A stretch of DNA of 64,000 nucleotides from Qipengyuania citrea (lineage in GTDB: Bacteria; Pseudomonadota; Alphaproteobacteria; Sphingomonadales; Sphingomonadaceae): contig NZ_JALJZT010000002.1 of the NCBI RefSeq assembly GCF_024171405.1, forward strand, positions 1,488,001-1,552,000, written 5' to 3'. Shown piece after piece: positions 25,313 to 33,143 of the stretch (position 1 is the first letter of the stretch; every line of letters starts with the position of its first letter). The translations under genes were made by a program, and so were the position numbers. A model generated the notes under the pieces. That model was not told where the DNA came from and ran no database searches. It worked only from the letters and a program-made list of their open reading frames with translations.

Positions 25313-28300
25313 GCACGCCGACGGTACTGATCGCCAACCGCGGAGCGATTGCCACCAGGATTATCCGGACCTTGCGGACCATGGGTCTGCGTTCTGTCGC
25401 GGTCTATTCGGAAGCCGATGCCGATTCGCTGCATGTGTCGCTGGCGGACAGTACGGTGTGCATCGGGCCGCCCCCCGCAACCGAAAGCTACCTCGATAGC
25501 GCCGCGATCATCGCCGCGGCGAAAGAGACGGGCGCGGGCTATATCCACCCGGGCTACGGGTTCCTCGCCGAGAATGCCGAATTTGCCGAAGCCTGCGAGG
25601 CCGCGGGGATCGTCTTCATCGGCCCGCAACCCGAGCATATCCGCACCTTCGGCCTCAAGCACAGCGCCCGCGCTCTGGCCGAGGAACAGGGCGTGCCGCT
25701 GGCGCCCGGTACCGGCCTGCTGACCGGAGAAGACGAGGCCGCCCGCGCGGCTGCCGACATCGGCTATCCGGTCATCCTCAAGGCGACCGCGGGCGGCGGC
25801 GGCATCGGCATGCGCATCTGCGCGGACGAGGCCGAGCTGCGTGACGGCTTTGCCGGCGTGGTACGGCAGGGCGCGAGCAGTTTCGGCGATGCGGGCGTGT
25901 TCCTCGAACGCTACATCGCGCGGGCCCGGCATATCGAGGTCCAGATTTTCGGTGATGGCGCAGGCCGCGTCATGCCGCTGGGCGAACGCGACTGTTCGCT
26001 CCAGCGCCGCAACCAGAAGGTCGTCGAGGAAGCCCCTGCCCCCTGCCTGTCGGATGCACTGCGCCGCGACCTCATCCTGGCCGCAGTCAACCTCGCTCAG
26101 GCAGCACACTATCGCTCGGCGGGGACAGTGGAATTCCTCTTCGACGCCGAACGGCAGGAATTCTTCTTCCTTGAAATGAACACCCGCCTGCAGGTCGAGC
26201 ACGGGGTGACCGAAGAGGTAATGGGCGTCGATCTGGTCGAATGGATGGTGCGTGGGGGCATGGGCGATTACGCCTTCATGGATCGCGCCGCCCCGACCGC
26301 CCGTGGGCATGCGGTCCAAGTGCGACTGTATGCCGAGGACCCGGCGCTCGACTATCGCCCGACCACCGGCACGCTGTCGGCGCTGTCGTTCCCCGCTGAC
26401 ATTCGGGCGGAGACATGGTGCGAAGCCGGCAGCACGATCAGCGCATGGTACGATCCGATGATCGCCAAGCTGATCACGCATGCCGACACGCGCGAAGACG
26501 CCATTGGCGCGATGCAGGCGGCCCTCGCCGAAAGCCGGATTGACGGGATCGAGACGAACCTGCGCTGGCTGCGCGATGTCGTGCAGGACGAATCCTTCAT
26601 CGCGGGCACGGTCACGACCCGCCTGCTCGATACGATTCCCTATGCGCCCAGCAGCCTCCAGATCGTCTCCGGTGGCACTGCCACTACCGTACAGGACTGG
26701 CCGGGACGCGAAGGACTATGGTCGGTCGGGGTCCCGCCGTCCGGACCGATGGATGACCGCTCGTTCCGGCTGGGCAATCTGCGGCTGGGCAATCCTGAGG
26801 GCACGGCGGGGCTCGAGGTGACCTTCACCGGGCCAACGCTGCGCTTCAATGCGCCCGCGCGCCTGTGTCTTGCCGGGGCGGATTTCGGGGCCAGGCTCGA
26901 TGGCAATCCGGTGGCGCGCGACACGCCGTTCGATGTCGTCGCCGGACAGACGCTGGCGCTCGGCCGCGTTTCGGGCGGGGGCATGCGCGGCTATATCCTG
27001 TTTGCAGGCGGGCTGGATATCCCGCCCTATCTCGACAGCCGTAGCACCTTCGAACTGGGGCAGTTCGGCGGACATGCGGCGCGGCGGCTGCTCGCAGGCG
27101 ACACGTTGCATCTCGCCGGTAACGCCACGACCCAAAGCACGCCCGCGGAGCCCGAGCCCGAGCTTGGCGATTGCTGGACCTTGCGGGTCCTGTACGGTCC
27201 GCACGGCGCGCCCGACTTCTTCACCCCGGACGATGTACAAGCGATCACCACTGCCGAATGGCAGGTGCATTACAACAGCAATCGCACCGGCGTCCGGCTG
27301 GTCGGGCCCAAGCCCGAATGGGCGCGCAAGGATGGCGGCGAGGCGGGGCTTCATCCGTCCAATATCCATGACAATCCCTATGCCATCGGTGCGGTCGATT
27401 TCACCGGCGACATGCCGATCATCCTCGGCCCCGATGGCCCCTCTCTGGGCGGTTTCGTCTGCCCCTTCGTGGTGATCGCCGCAGATCGCTGGAAGATCGG
27501 CCAACTGGCTCCGGGGAACCGCCTGCGCTTCCAGCCCGTGGATATCGCCGAAGCGCAAGCCGCCGACCAGTCCGCGCCCCTAGCCGGGGCAACGACCGGG
27601 GTGCCGGCGGACAGCCAGCCGCGCGCACCGGCCGATCACAGCCCGATCCTCGCCGAAATCCCCGCCGAGGGGCATCGTCCGCGAACCGTCTACCGGCAGC
27701 AGGGCGATCGCAATATCCTGGTCGAATACGGGGCGATCGTGCTCGATCTCGAATTGCGTATCCGCGTCCATGCGCTGATGACCGTGCTCGAGGCGAAAGG
27801 GCTCCACGGGGTGGTCGACATCACCCCGGGCATCCGCTCGCTCCAGCTCCATTTCGACGGCAAGCAGCTCGACCAGCGCTCCGCCCTCGCAGCGCTGATG
27901 GAATGCGAGGACGAGCTCGGCGATCTCGAGGATTTCACCATCCCCTCGCGGATCGTCCACCTGCCGCTCAGCTGGCGCGACCCCGCGACCATTGCGACCG
28001 TCGAGAAATATATGGCGGCGGTGCGCGACGATGCGCCCTGGTGTCCTGACAACATCGAATTCATTCGCCGGATCAACGGCCTGCCCGATGCCGATGCGGT
28101 GCAGGATATCGTATTCGATGCCAGCTACCTGGTGATGGGATTGGGCGATGTCTATCTGGGCGCCCCCGTCGCCACACCCGTCGATCCGCGGCATCGACTC
28201 GTTACGACCAAATACAACCCCGCGCGCACCTGGACCCCGCCCAATGTCGTCGGGATCGGCGGCGCCTATATGTGCATCTACGGGATGGAAGGCCCGGGCG

Positions 28301-28914
28301 GTTACCAGCTGTTCGGGCGCACCATCCAGGTGTGGAACACCTATCGCCAGACCGACGTCTTCAAGGACGGCAAGCCGTGGCTGCTGCGCTTCTTCGACCA
28401 GATCCGCTTTTTCGAAGTCTCGGCCGAAGAGCTCGAGGAATGGCGGCGGGACTTCCCTGCCGGGCGGCGGTCGATCGAGGTCGAGCATTCGGAATTCCGG
28501 CTGGCCGATTACCGCGCTTTCCTGAGCGAGAACGCGCAATCGATCGCCGCGTTCGAGGAGACCCGGCAGGCGGCATTCGATGCCGAACGGGGCGAATGGG
28601 AGCGTAACGGCGAATTCGACCGCCTTTCCGAACTGGCGGACGACATCGGCGGCGCGGCGCTGGATGCGCCGGTGGTAGATGTGCCGGAGGGCGCCGAAGT
28701 CGTCGAATCTCCCTTTGGCGGATACATCTGGAAATTGCTCGTCGCCGAGGGCGACGAGGTCGAAAAGGGGGACACTGTGGCCGTCATCGAAGCAATGAAG
28801 ATGGAGTGCCCGCTGGAAAGCCCGGCTGCCGGGACGATTTCCGCGCTGTATATCGAGGAACGCCAGCCGATCGAACCGGGCGCGCCGCTCATGGCGCTGA
28901 CGAGGCGGTGTTGA
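25309..28914 (+). CDS. Biotin-dependent urea/guanidine carboxylase
   Basis: 1201 residues, the full bacterial length. Biotin carboxylase (1 to about 450) with NRGAIATRIIRT, KATAGGGGIGMRI and FLEMNTRLQVEHGVTE; then the carboxyltransferase part (about 460-1090), including TTVQDWPGREGLW, GPSLGGFVCP and GIGGAYMCIYGMEGPGGY; then BCCP with biotinyl Lys in EAMKMECP. Residue 697 is Asp in AVDFTGD. From memory, yeast-type urea carboxylase has Asn here (K. lactis Asn1330) and guanidine carboxylases have Asp; the alignment is mine. With the DUF1989 pair upstream, guanidine is the likelier substrate. It is co-translated with both neighbours. Confidence 0.93.
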   Translation: MSTPTVLIANRGAIATRIIRTLRTMGLRSVAVYSEADADSLHVSLADSTVCIGPPPATESYLDSAAIIAAAKETGAGYIHPGYGFLAENAEFAEACEAAGIVFIGPQPEHIRTFGLKHSARALAEEQGVPLAPGTGLLTGEDEAARAAADIGYPVILKATAGGGGIGMRICADEAELRDGFAGVVRQGASSFGDAGVFLERYIARARHIEVQIFGDGAGRVMPLGERDCSLQRRNQKVVEEAPAPCLSDALRRDLILAAVNLAQAAHYRSAGTVEFLFDAERQEFFFLEMNTRLQVEHGVTEEVMGVDLVEWMVRGGMGDYAFMDRAAPTARGHAVQVRLYAEDPALDYRPTTGTLSALSFPADIRAETWCEAGSTISAWYDPMIAKLITHADTREDAIGAMQAALAESRIDGIETNLRWLRDVVQDESFIAGTVTTRLLDTIPYAPSSLQIVSGGTATTVQDWPGREGLWSVGVPPSGPMDDRSFRLGNLRLGNPEGTAGLEVTFTGPTLRFNAPARLCLAGADFGARLDGNPVARDTPFDVVAGQTLALGRVSGGGMRGYILFAGGLDIPPYLDSRSTFELGQFGGHAARRLLAGDTLHLAGNATTQSTPAEPEPELGDCWTLRVLYGPHGAPDFFTPDDVQAITTAEWQVHYNSNRTGVRLVGPKPEWARKDGGEAGLHPSNIHDNPYAIGAVDFTGDMPIILGPDGPSLGGFVCPFVVIAADRWKIGQLAPGNRLRFQPVDIAEAQAADQSAPLAGATTGVPADSQPRAPADHSPILAEIPAEGHRPRTVYRQQGDRNILVEYGAIVLDLELRIRVHALMTVLEAKGLHGVVDITPGIRSLQLHFDGKQLDQRSALAALMECEDELGDLEDFTIPSRIVHLPLSWRDPATIATVEKYMAAVRDDAPWCPDNIEFIRRINGLPDADAVQDIVFDASYLVMGLGDVYLGAPVATPVDPRHRLVTTKYNPARTWTPPNVVGIGGAYMCIYGMEGPGGYQLFGRTIQVWNTYRQTDVFKDGKPWLLRFFDQIRFFEVSAEELEEWRRDFPAGRRSIEVEHSEFRLADYRAFLSENAQSIAAFEETRQAAFDAERGEWERNGEFDRLSELADDIGGAALDAPVVDVPEGAEVVESPFGGYIWKLLVAEGDEVEKGDTVAVIEAMKMECPLESPAAGTISALYIEERQPIEPGAPLMALTRRC

Positions 28915-30677
28915 TGGACCTCGCACGCCAGAGCGCGAAAATGATCGCCGCGGCGGTCAACACCGGCCAGGCGAGTGCGCTCGCCATTGCCGAGGCGACC
29001 CTGGCACGGATCGACGCCTATGACGAAATCCAGCCGCAGGTCTGGATCAGCCGCGCTTCGCCCGATCGAGTGGCAGAGGCCGCGCGCGCAGTGGATGCGC
29101 GGATAGCCGAGGGAGAAACGCTCCCGCTGGCCGGCGTCCCCTTTGCAGTGAAAGACAATATCGATGTCGCCGGTTTCGAGACGACCGCGGGATGCCCGGC
29201 GTTCTCCTACACCCCCGATACCACCGCACCGGCGGTCGCGCGGTTGCTCGACGCTGGCGCGATCTGCGTCGGCAAGACCAATCTCGACCAGTTCGCGACC
29301 GGGCTGGTTGGCACACGCAGTCCCTATGGCATTCCGCGCAACGCCTACAATCTCGCCTATGTGAGCGGGGGATCGAGTTCGGGTTCGGCAGTCGCGGTGG
29401 CGGCCGGTCTCGTGGCCTTCGCTCTGGGTACCGATACTGCCGGATCGGGGCGCGTGCCCGCAGCCTTCAACCATTTGGTGGGATACAAGCCGAGCAAGGG
29501 ACGCTGGAGCACCACGGGGCTGGTACCTGCGTGCCGTACGCTCGACTGCATCAGCGTCTTCACCGACGACATCTCCGAAGCGCGTCTGGTCGACCAGATC
29601 ATAGCGGGATTCGATCCGCAGGATGCCTATTCTCGCGCCTTGCCCGCTCGGGAATTGACCCCGAAACGCATCGGCGTCCCCCGTCCCGACCAGCGTGGCT
29701 GGTTCGGCGACGGCCAGTCGGAAGCGCTCTATTCCCGCGCGCTCGAAACTCTGGGGCGCGGTGCCGAAATCTGCGAGCTCGATATCGCCTTCCTGAACGA
29801 AGCCGCGAGCCTGCTCTACAGCGGCCCATGGGTAGCCGAGCGCGCGGCGGCGCTGGCTCCGTTGCTGGCCGCCAACCCCGAGGCGATCGACGCCACCGTC
29901 CGCGCAGTGGTGGCGCCGGGCCTCGACATTTCGGCGGTCGAACTGTTCGACGGGATCTATCGCCTCGCGGAACTGCAACGGGATGCCGAGGAGATGTGGG
30001 TCAGCGTCGACATGCTCGCCTTCCCGACCACCGGCACGACCTACCGCGTGGCCGAACTGCAAGCCGCGCCGGTCGCGCTGAACAGCAATCTGGGCCTTTA
30101 TACCAACTTCGTGAACCTGCTCGACATGGCCGCGATCGCCGTGCCGACCGGTGCGCGCGCCAACGGCACCGGCTTCGGGATCACGCTGATCGGTCCGGCG
30201 GGCAGCGACAGCGGCCTTATGGACGCCGCCGAAAGCTATCTCGCCAAGGCGGACTTGCCCGCGAGACCCCCGCTCGATCTGGAGGGAAGAATGGAAACCG
30301 TTAAGCTTGCCGTCGTCGGCGCACATCTGAAGGACATGCCGCTGCATTGGCAACTGACGTCGCGCGATGCGCGATTCGTCGGTGCGTTCGACACCGCCCC
30401 CGCCTACCGGCTCTATGCGATGGCCGACAGCACACCGCCAAAGCCCGCGCTGGTCCATAGCGAGGATGGCGCGGCGATCGCGGTCGAGGTCTACGAACTC
30501 GACGTGGCCGCCTTCGGCAGCTTCGTCGCCGAAGTGCCCGCTCCGCTCGCCATCGGCACTGTGACGCTGGAAGATGGCAGCAATGTCAAAGGCTTCGTAG
30601 CCGAACCCCGTGCAACCGCCGGGGCCGAAGATATCACCGAGCTGGGCGGATGGCGCGCCTATATTGCTCGCACCTGA
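28914..30677 (+). CDS. atzF: Allophanate hydrolase
   Basis: 587 residues. N-terminal amidase-signature domain with the Ser-cisSer-Lys triad: Lys in FAVKDNIDVAG, cis-Ser in GGSSSGSAVAV, and nucleophile Ser in GTDTAGSGRVPA. The C-terminal domain (about residues 465-587, VKLAVVGAHLKDMPLHWQL onward) is the allophanate-hydrolase-specific part that acts on the decarboxylated intermediate. It converts allophanate to ammonia and CO2, the last step of the pathway. The ATG overlaps the carboxylase stop (TGATG at 28912-28916). Confidence 0.94.
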   Translation: MDLARQSAKMIAAAVNTGQASALAIAEATLARIDAYDEIQPQVWISRASPDRVAEAARAVDARIAEGETLPLAGVPFAVKDNIDVAGFETTAGCPAFSYTPDTTAPAVARLLDAGAICVGKTNLDQFATGLVGTRSPYGIPRNAYNLAYVSGGSSSGSAVAVAAGLVAFALGTDTAGSGRVPAAFNHLVGYKPSKGRWSTTGLVPACRTLDCISVFTDDISEARLVDQIIAGFDPQDAYSRALPARELTPKRIGVPRPDQRGWFGDGQSEALYSRALETLGRGAEICELDIAFLNEAASLLYSGPWVAERAAALAPLLAANPEAIDATVRAVVAPGLDISAVELFDGIYRLAELQRDAEEMWVSVDMLAFPTTGTTYRVAELQAAPVALNSNLGLYTNFVNLLDMAAIAVPTGARANGTGFGITLIGPAGSDSGLMDAAESYLAKADLPARPPLDLEGRMETVKLAVVGAHLKDMPLHWQLTSRDARFVGAFDTAPAYRLYAMADSTPPKPALVHSEDGAAIAVEVYELDVAAFGSFVAEVPAPLAIGTVTLEDGSNVKGFVAEPRATAGAEDITELGGWRAYIART

Positions 30678-30710
30678 CCTTCAGCTTCGCATAAATGTCA
30701 AAAAAGGACC

Positions 30711-30739
30711 GTTATTACCCTTGACGGTTTTCATAATAT
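30711..30739. promoter_or_regulatory. NikR-type operator, site 3, upstream of the membrane oxygenase
   Basis: TATTA (30712-30716) and TAATA (30733-30737) are 16 nt apart. The spacer carries TTGAC at the same offset as in site 2, a candidate -35 box within the operator. It is 200 nt upstream of the fatty-acid-hydroxylase-family gene, so it would place that gene in the same regulon as the guanidine operon. Confidence 0.6.
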
Positions 30740-30796
30740 CGATAGCCTCGCCGCAATAGCCAAAAAACGTTCGCCGGGAGAGACACAGAAACCAGC

Positions 30797-30816
30797 CGGA
30801 TCGGTCATTCGATCCG
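30797..30816. promoter_or_regulatory. Leader hairpin upstream of the oxygenase gene
   Basis: CGGATCG (30797-30803) and CGATCCG (30810-30816) form a 7-bp perfect stem with a 6-nt loop. No T-run follows. It lies in the presumed mRNA leader between operator site 3 and a short Arg-rich reading frame, so it may be part of an attenuation or stability element. Confidence 0.3.
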
Positions 30817-30835
30817 AGCAAGGGGGAGTCCGTCG

Positions 30836-30931
30836 GTGCGCATCCCACAGAACCTCAGGAGGCCGGACAGCAGTCTGCCCAGGGTCCTGCGCATTGTCCG
30901 GCGTATCCCCACAGTCTCGCACGGGAGGTAG
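30836..30931 (+). CDS. Possible 31-residue arginine-rich leader peptide
   Basis: GTG start with GGGGGAG about 8 nt upstream and a TAG that ends 5 nt before the next gene's ATG. The next gene's ribosome site (GGGAGG) overlaps the end of this frame, so translation would be coupled. Eight of 31 residues are Arg, four by the rare codon AGG (begins MRIPQNLRRPD). It is too short to prove coding; it may be chance. If real, it could sense charged tRNA-Arg or simply couple initiation. Confidence 0.3.
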   Translation: MRIPQNLRRPDSSLPRVLRIVRRIPTVSHGR

Positions 30932-30936
30932 CGGAT

Positions 30937-31926
30937 ATGGCCGGTGTACGCGTAGGAAACAGGATCATCGGGGCGGACTCGCCGGTTACGGTCGGATGGG
31001 ACAACATTCCCAAGGTGGAAGGCGGCCCGCTGAAGCGGTTCATCTTCACCTATTTCCAGCCCTTCTTCCTCTTTTCGCTGATCGCCTTCTGGTATTACGC
31101 GCCCAATTCGCTGGCCACGGCAACGACGGCGATCGCCATTGCCATATCTTTCAAGGTCCTGCTGATCGGGATCGAGCTGGTGAACCCGCGCCACAAGAGC
31201 TGGCAGCTCACGTGGAAGGAACTGTGCACCGACCTGTTCTATGTCGGCCTGGGATACACGCTGCTGCGCATGGTCGATGTCTATATCGGCGCCGGCGTGG
31301 TCATCGAAGCCATCCAGGGCGCCTATGACTGGGGCAAGCTTGATTGGTTCACCGGCATGCCCCTGCTGGTGCAGGCGCTCCTGATCTCGCTGATCTTCGA
31401 TTTCGGCCAGTACTGGATGCATCGCGGAATGCACAATTGGTATCCGCTGTGGCTGACGCATGCACCGCATCACTACATCACGCAGCTGAACATCAACAAA
31501 GGCGCGGTTGGCAACCCGATCGAATTGTTCCTGATTGGCCTCGGGATCGGCGGGTTCTTCGATTTCCTGCCGCGGGCCGCGCTGCTTGCCGCGACCTTCG
31601 GCCTCGCCATCGGCACCTATCAGCACATCAACGTGCGCTTCAACACGCCCCGCTGGTGGCGCTTCCTGTTCAACACGACCGAGCATCACAGCGTCCATCA
31701 TTCGCAGGATTTCCAGGGCAGCCGTAGCAATTACGGCGCCACCTGGATCATCTTCGACCGGATATTCGGAACCTGCGTCGATGGCGAAGCCGAAAAGCTC
31801 GGAATGGAGGGCGGCCGCAGGATGCAGATCAACGAGACGATGGTCTTTCCCTTCACCGAAGGGGTCAGGGCGGTGAAGGAGCGGATCCCCGCACGCTTCC
31901 GCCGCTCAAGCGTCCCAGCAGAATAG
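30937..31926 (+). CDS. Membrane di-iron oxygenase (sterol desaturase / fatty acid hydroxylase family)
   Basis: 329 residues with several transmembrane segments (for example YFQPFFLFSLIAFWYYA, PLLVQALLISLIFDFGQYW). The three His clusters of the family are complete: HRGMH, HAPHH and EHHSVHH, eight His that bind two irons. The enzyme would hydroxylate or desaturate a substrate using electrons from a carrier, perhaps the [2Fe-2S] ferredoxin encoded 0.9 kb downstream. Substrate unknown. Operator site 3 lies upstream, linking it to the guanidine operon. Confidence 0.88.
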   Translation: MAGVRVGNRIIGADSPVTVGWDNIPKVEGGPLKRFIFTYFQPFFLFSLIAFWYYAPNSLATATTAIAIAISFKVLLIGIELVNPRHKSWQLTWKELCTDLFYVGLGYTLLRMVDVYIGAGVVIEAIQGAYDWGKLDWFTGMPLLVQALLISLIFDFGQYWMHRGMHNWYPLWLTHAPHHYITQLNINKGAVGNPIELFLIGLGIGGFFDFLPRAALLAATFGLAIGTYQHINVRFNTPRWWRFLFNTTEHHSVHHSQDFQGSRSNYGATWIIFDRIFGTCVDGEAEKLGMEGGRRMQINETMVFPFTEGVRAVKERIPARFRRSSVPAE

Positions 31927-32044
31927 CCCCACATTGCGGCCTCATCCGGTCGCAACCCGACCCATCCTTCCGACGTGCCTGCCTGCGATCCGCTTCAGGA
32001 CGTGGAAGGCTTGTGCCCGCCCGAGATTGCCGGAGACCAGCGCC

Positions 32045-32707
32045 ATGCCCAAACTGTCTTTCATCGACTGGATATGGCGCGCGCGCGGTGTCGTGGAGCT
32101 GGACCCGCCGCGCACACCGCAAAGCGCGTTCGCACGGCTCGATCCATTGCTGGACGCCGCCAGCCACGAGATCGACGGCGACACGCTGACCTATGTGAAG
32201 GACAACCCCGCCGCGCAGGACAAGCTGGCCACCTTCAGCCGCGGCACGCTCCAAGTCGTGGACGAAGGCGGGACCGCCAAGCTGCGCTACGATCTGTTCA
32301 GCCCCGCACTGCTGCTGTGTGCGCTGGCCCCGCTGCTGTTCCTCGCGATTGCACAGGCCACCATCGTCATCTCCGAGCTCGAAAGCGCCGCGGAAACCGA
32401 GGAGAGCGACGCGGAGGATGAGGAAGACGAGGAAGAGCCCCGGCCGCACAATATCGTCGATCAGATGCTGGGTGCCCCGCCGCCTGAATCGCTCGAGCAA
32501 AAGAAGCAGCGGATGGAAGAGGAGGAAGAGGAGCAGGAGGGCACACACTCGCCCACGCCTGCTTTTGTCTTTGCCGGACTGTTCTTCGCGCTGTTCCTCG
32601 TGGGCCGCGTGCTCGAGCCCTGGCTGGTCAGGCGGACCTTTCGCCAGGTGCTGAACACCCAGGCCGAATCATCCGAGCCCGAACCGGGCCGCCCCGCCGA
32701 GGTCTGA
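32045..32707 (+). CDS. Two-helix membrane protein with acidic loop, unknown function
   Basis: 220 residues. TM1 (about residues 84-102, SPALLLCALAPLLFLAIA) and TM2 (PAFVFAGLFFALFLVGRVLEPW) flank a loop of about 65 residues that is very rich in Glu and Asp (ESDAEDEEDEEEPRPH, RMEEEEEEQE). The N-terminal 80 residues are soluble. No family recognised. Start at ATG 32045 with GGAG 9 nt upstream. It sits between the oxygenase and ferredoxin genes and could scaffold them, which is speculation. Confidence 0.65.
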   Translation: MPKLSFIDWIWRARGVVELDPPRTPQSAFARLDPLLDAASHEIDGDTLTYVKDNPAAQDKLATFSRGTLQVVDEGGTAKLRYDLFSPALLLCALAPLLFLAIAQATIVISELESAAETEESDAEDEEDEEEPRPHNIVDQMLGAPPPESLEQKKQRMEEEEEEQEGTHSPTPAFVFAGLFFALFLVGRVLEPWLVRRTFRQVLNTQAESSEPEPGRPAEV

Positions 32708-32796
32708 CGGCCCGGACGAGCTCGCCAGCGGCGACCCATCCGTCACCCACTCCCGCAACACCCCCAGCCGCCATCGCGCCGGAAGGAGCGCCATTC

Positions 32797-33111
32797 ATGA
32801 TCAAGCTGCACATCAAGAATCTCTCGGGCACCGAGCAAACCGTCGAGGTCGCACCGGATGGTTCGCTGATGGAAGCAATCCGCGACAGTGGTTTCCAGGA
32901 CTTGCTGGCACTGTGCGGCGGATACTGTTCGTGCGCGACCTGCCACATTGTCGTGGAATCCGACTTCGTCGCGCCGGAACCGGTGTCGAGCGAGGAGGAC
33001 GATTTGCTTGACGGGTCCGAGCACCGCCAGGAGGGGTCGCGATTGTCCTGCCAGATTCCGCTCACCGACGCATGTGACGGCTTGCGTTTGCGGATCGTCC
33101 CCGCAGATTGA
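32797..33111 (+). CDS. [2Fe-2S] ferredoxin (adrenodoxin/putidaredoxin type)
   Basis: 104 residues. The cluster ligands are C-x5-C-x2-C in LCGGYCSCATCHIVV and the fourth Cys in RLSCQIPL. The acidic patch SSEEDDLLDG is typical of ferredoxins that serve oxygenases or P450s. Likely electron donor for the membrane di-iron enzyme upstream; no reductase gene is visible nearby. GGAAGGAG precedes the ATG at 32797. Confidence 0.92.
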   Translation: MIKLHIKNLSGTEQTVEVAPDGSLMEAIRDSGFQDLLALCGGYCSCATCHIVVESDFVAPEPVSSEEDDLLDGSEHRQEGSRLSCQIPLTDACDGLRLRIVPAD

Positions 33112-33143
33112 CGCTCCTCCGCCGGGCGACCGGAGCGTAAAGG

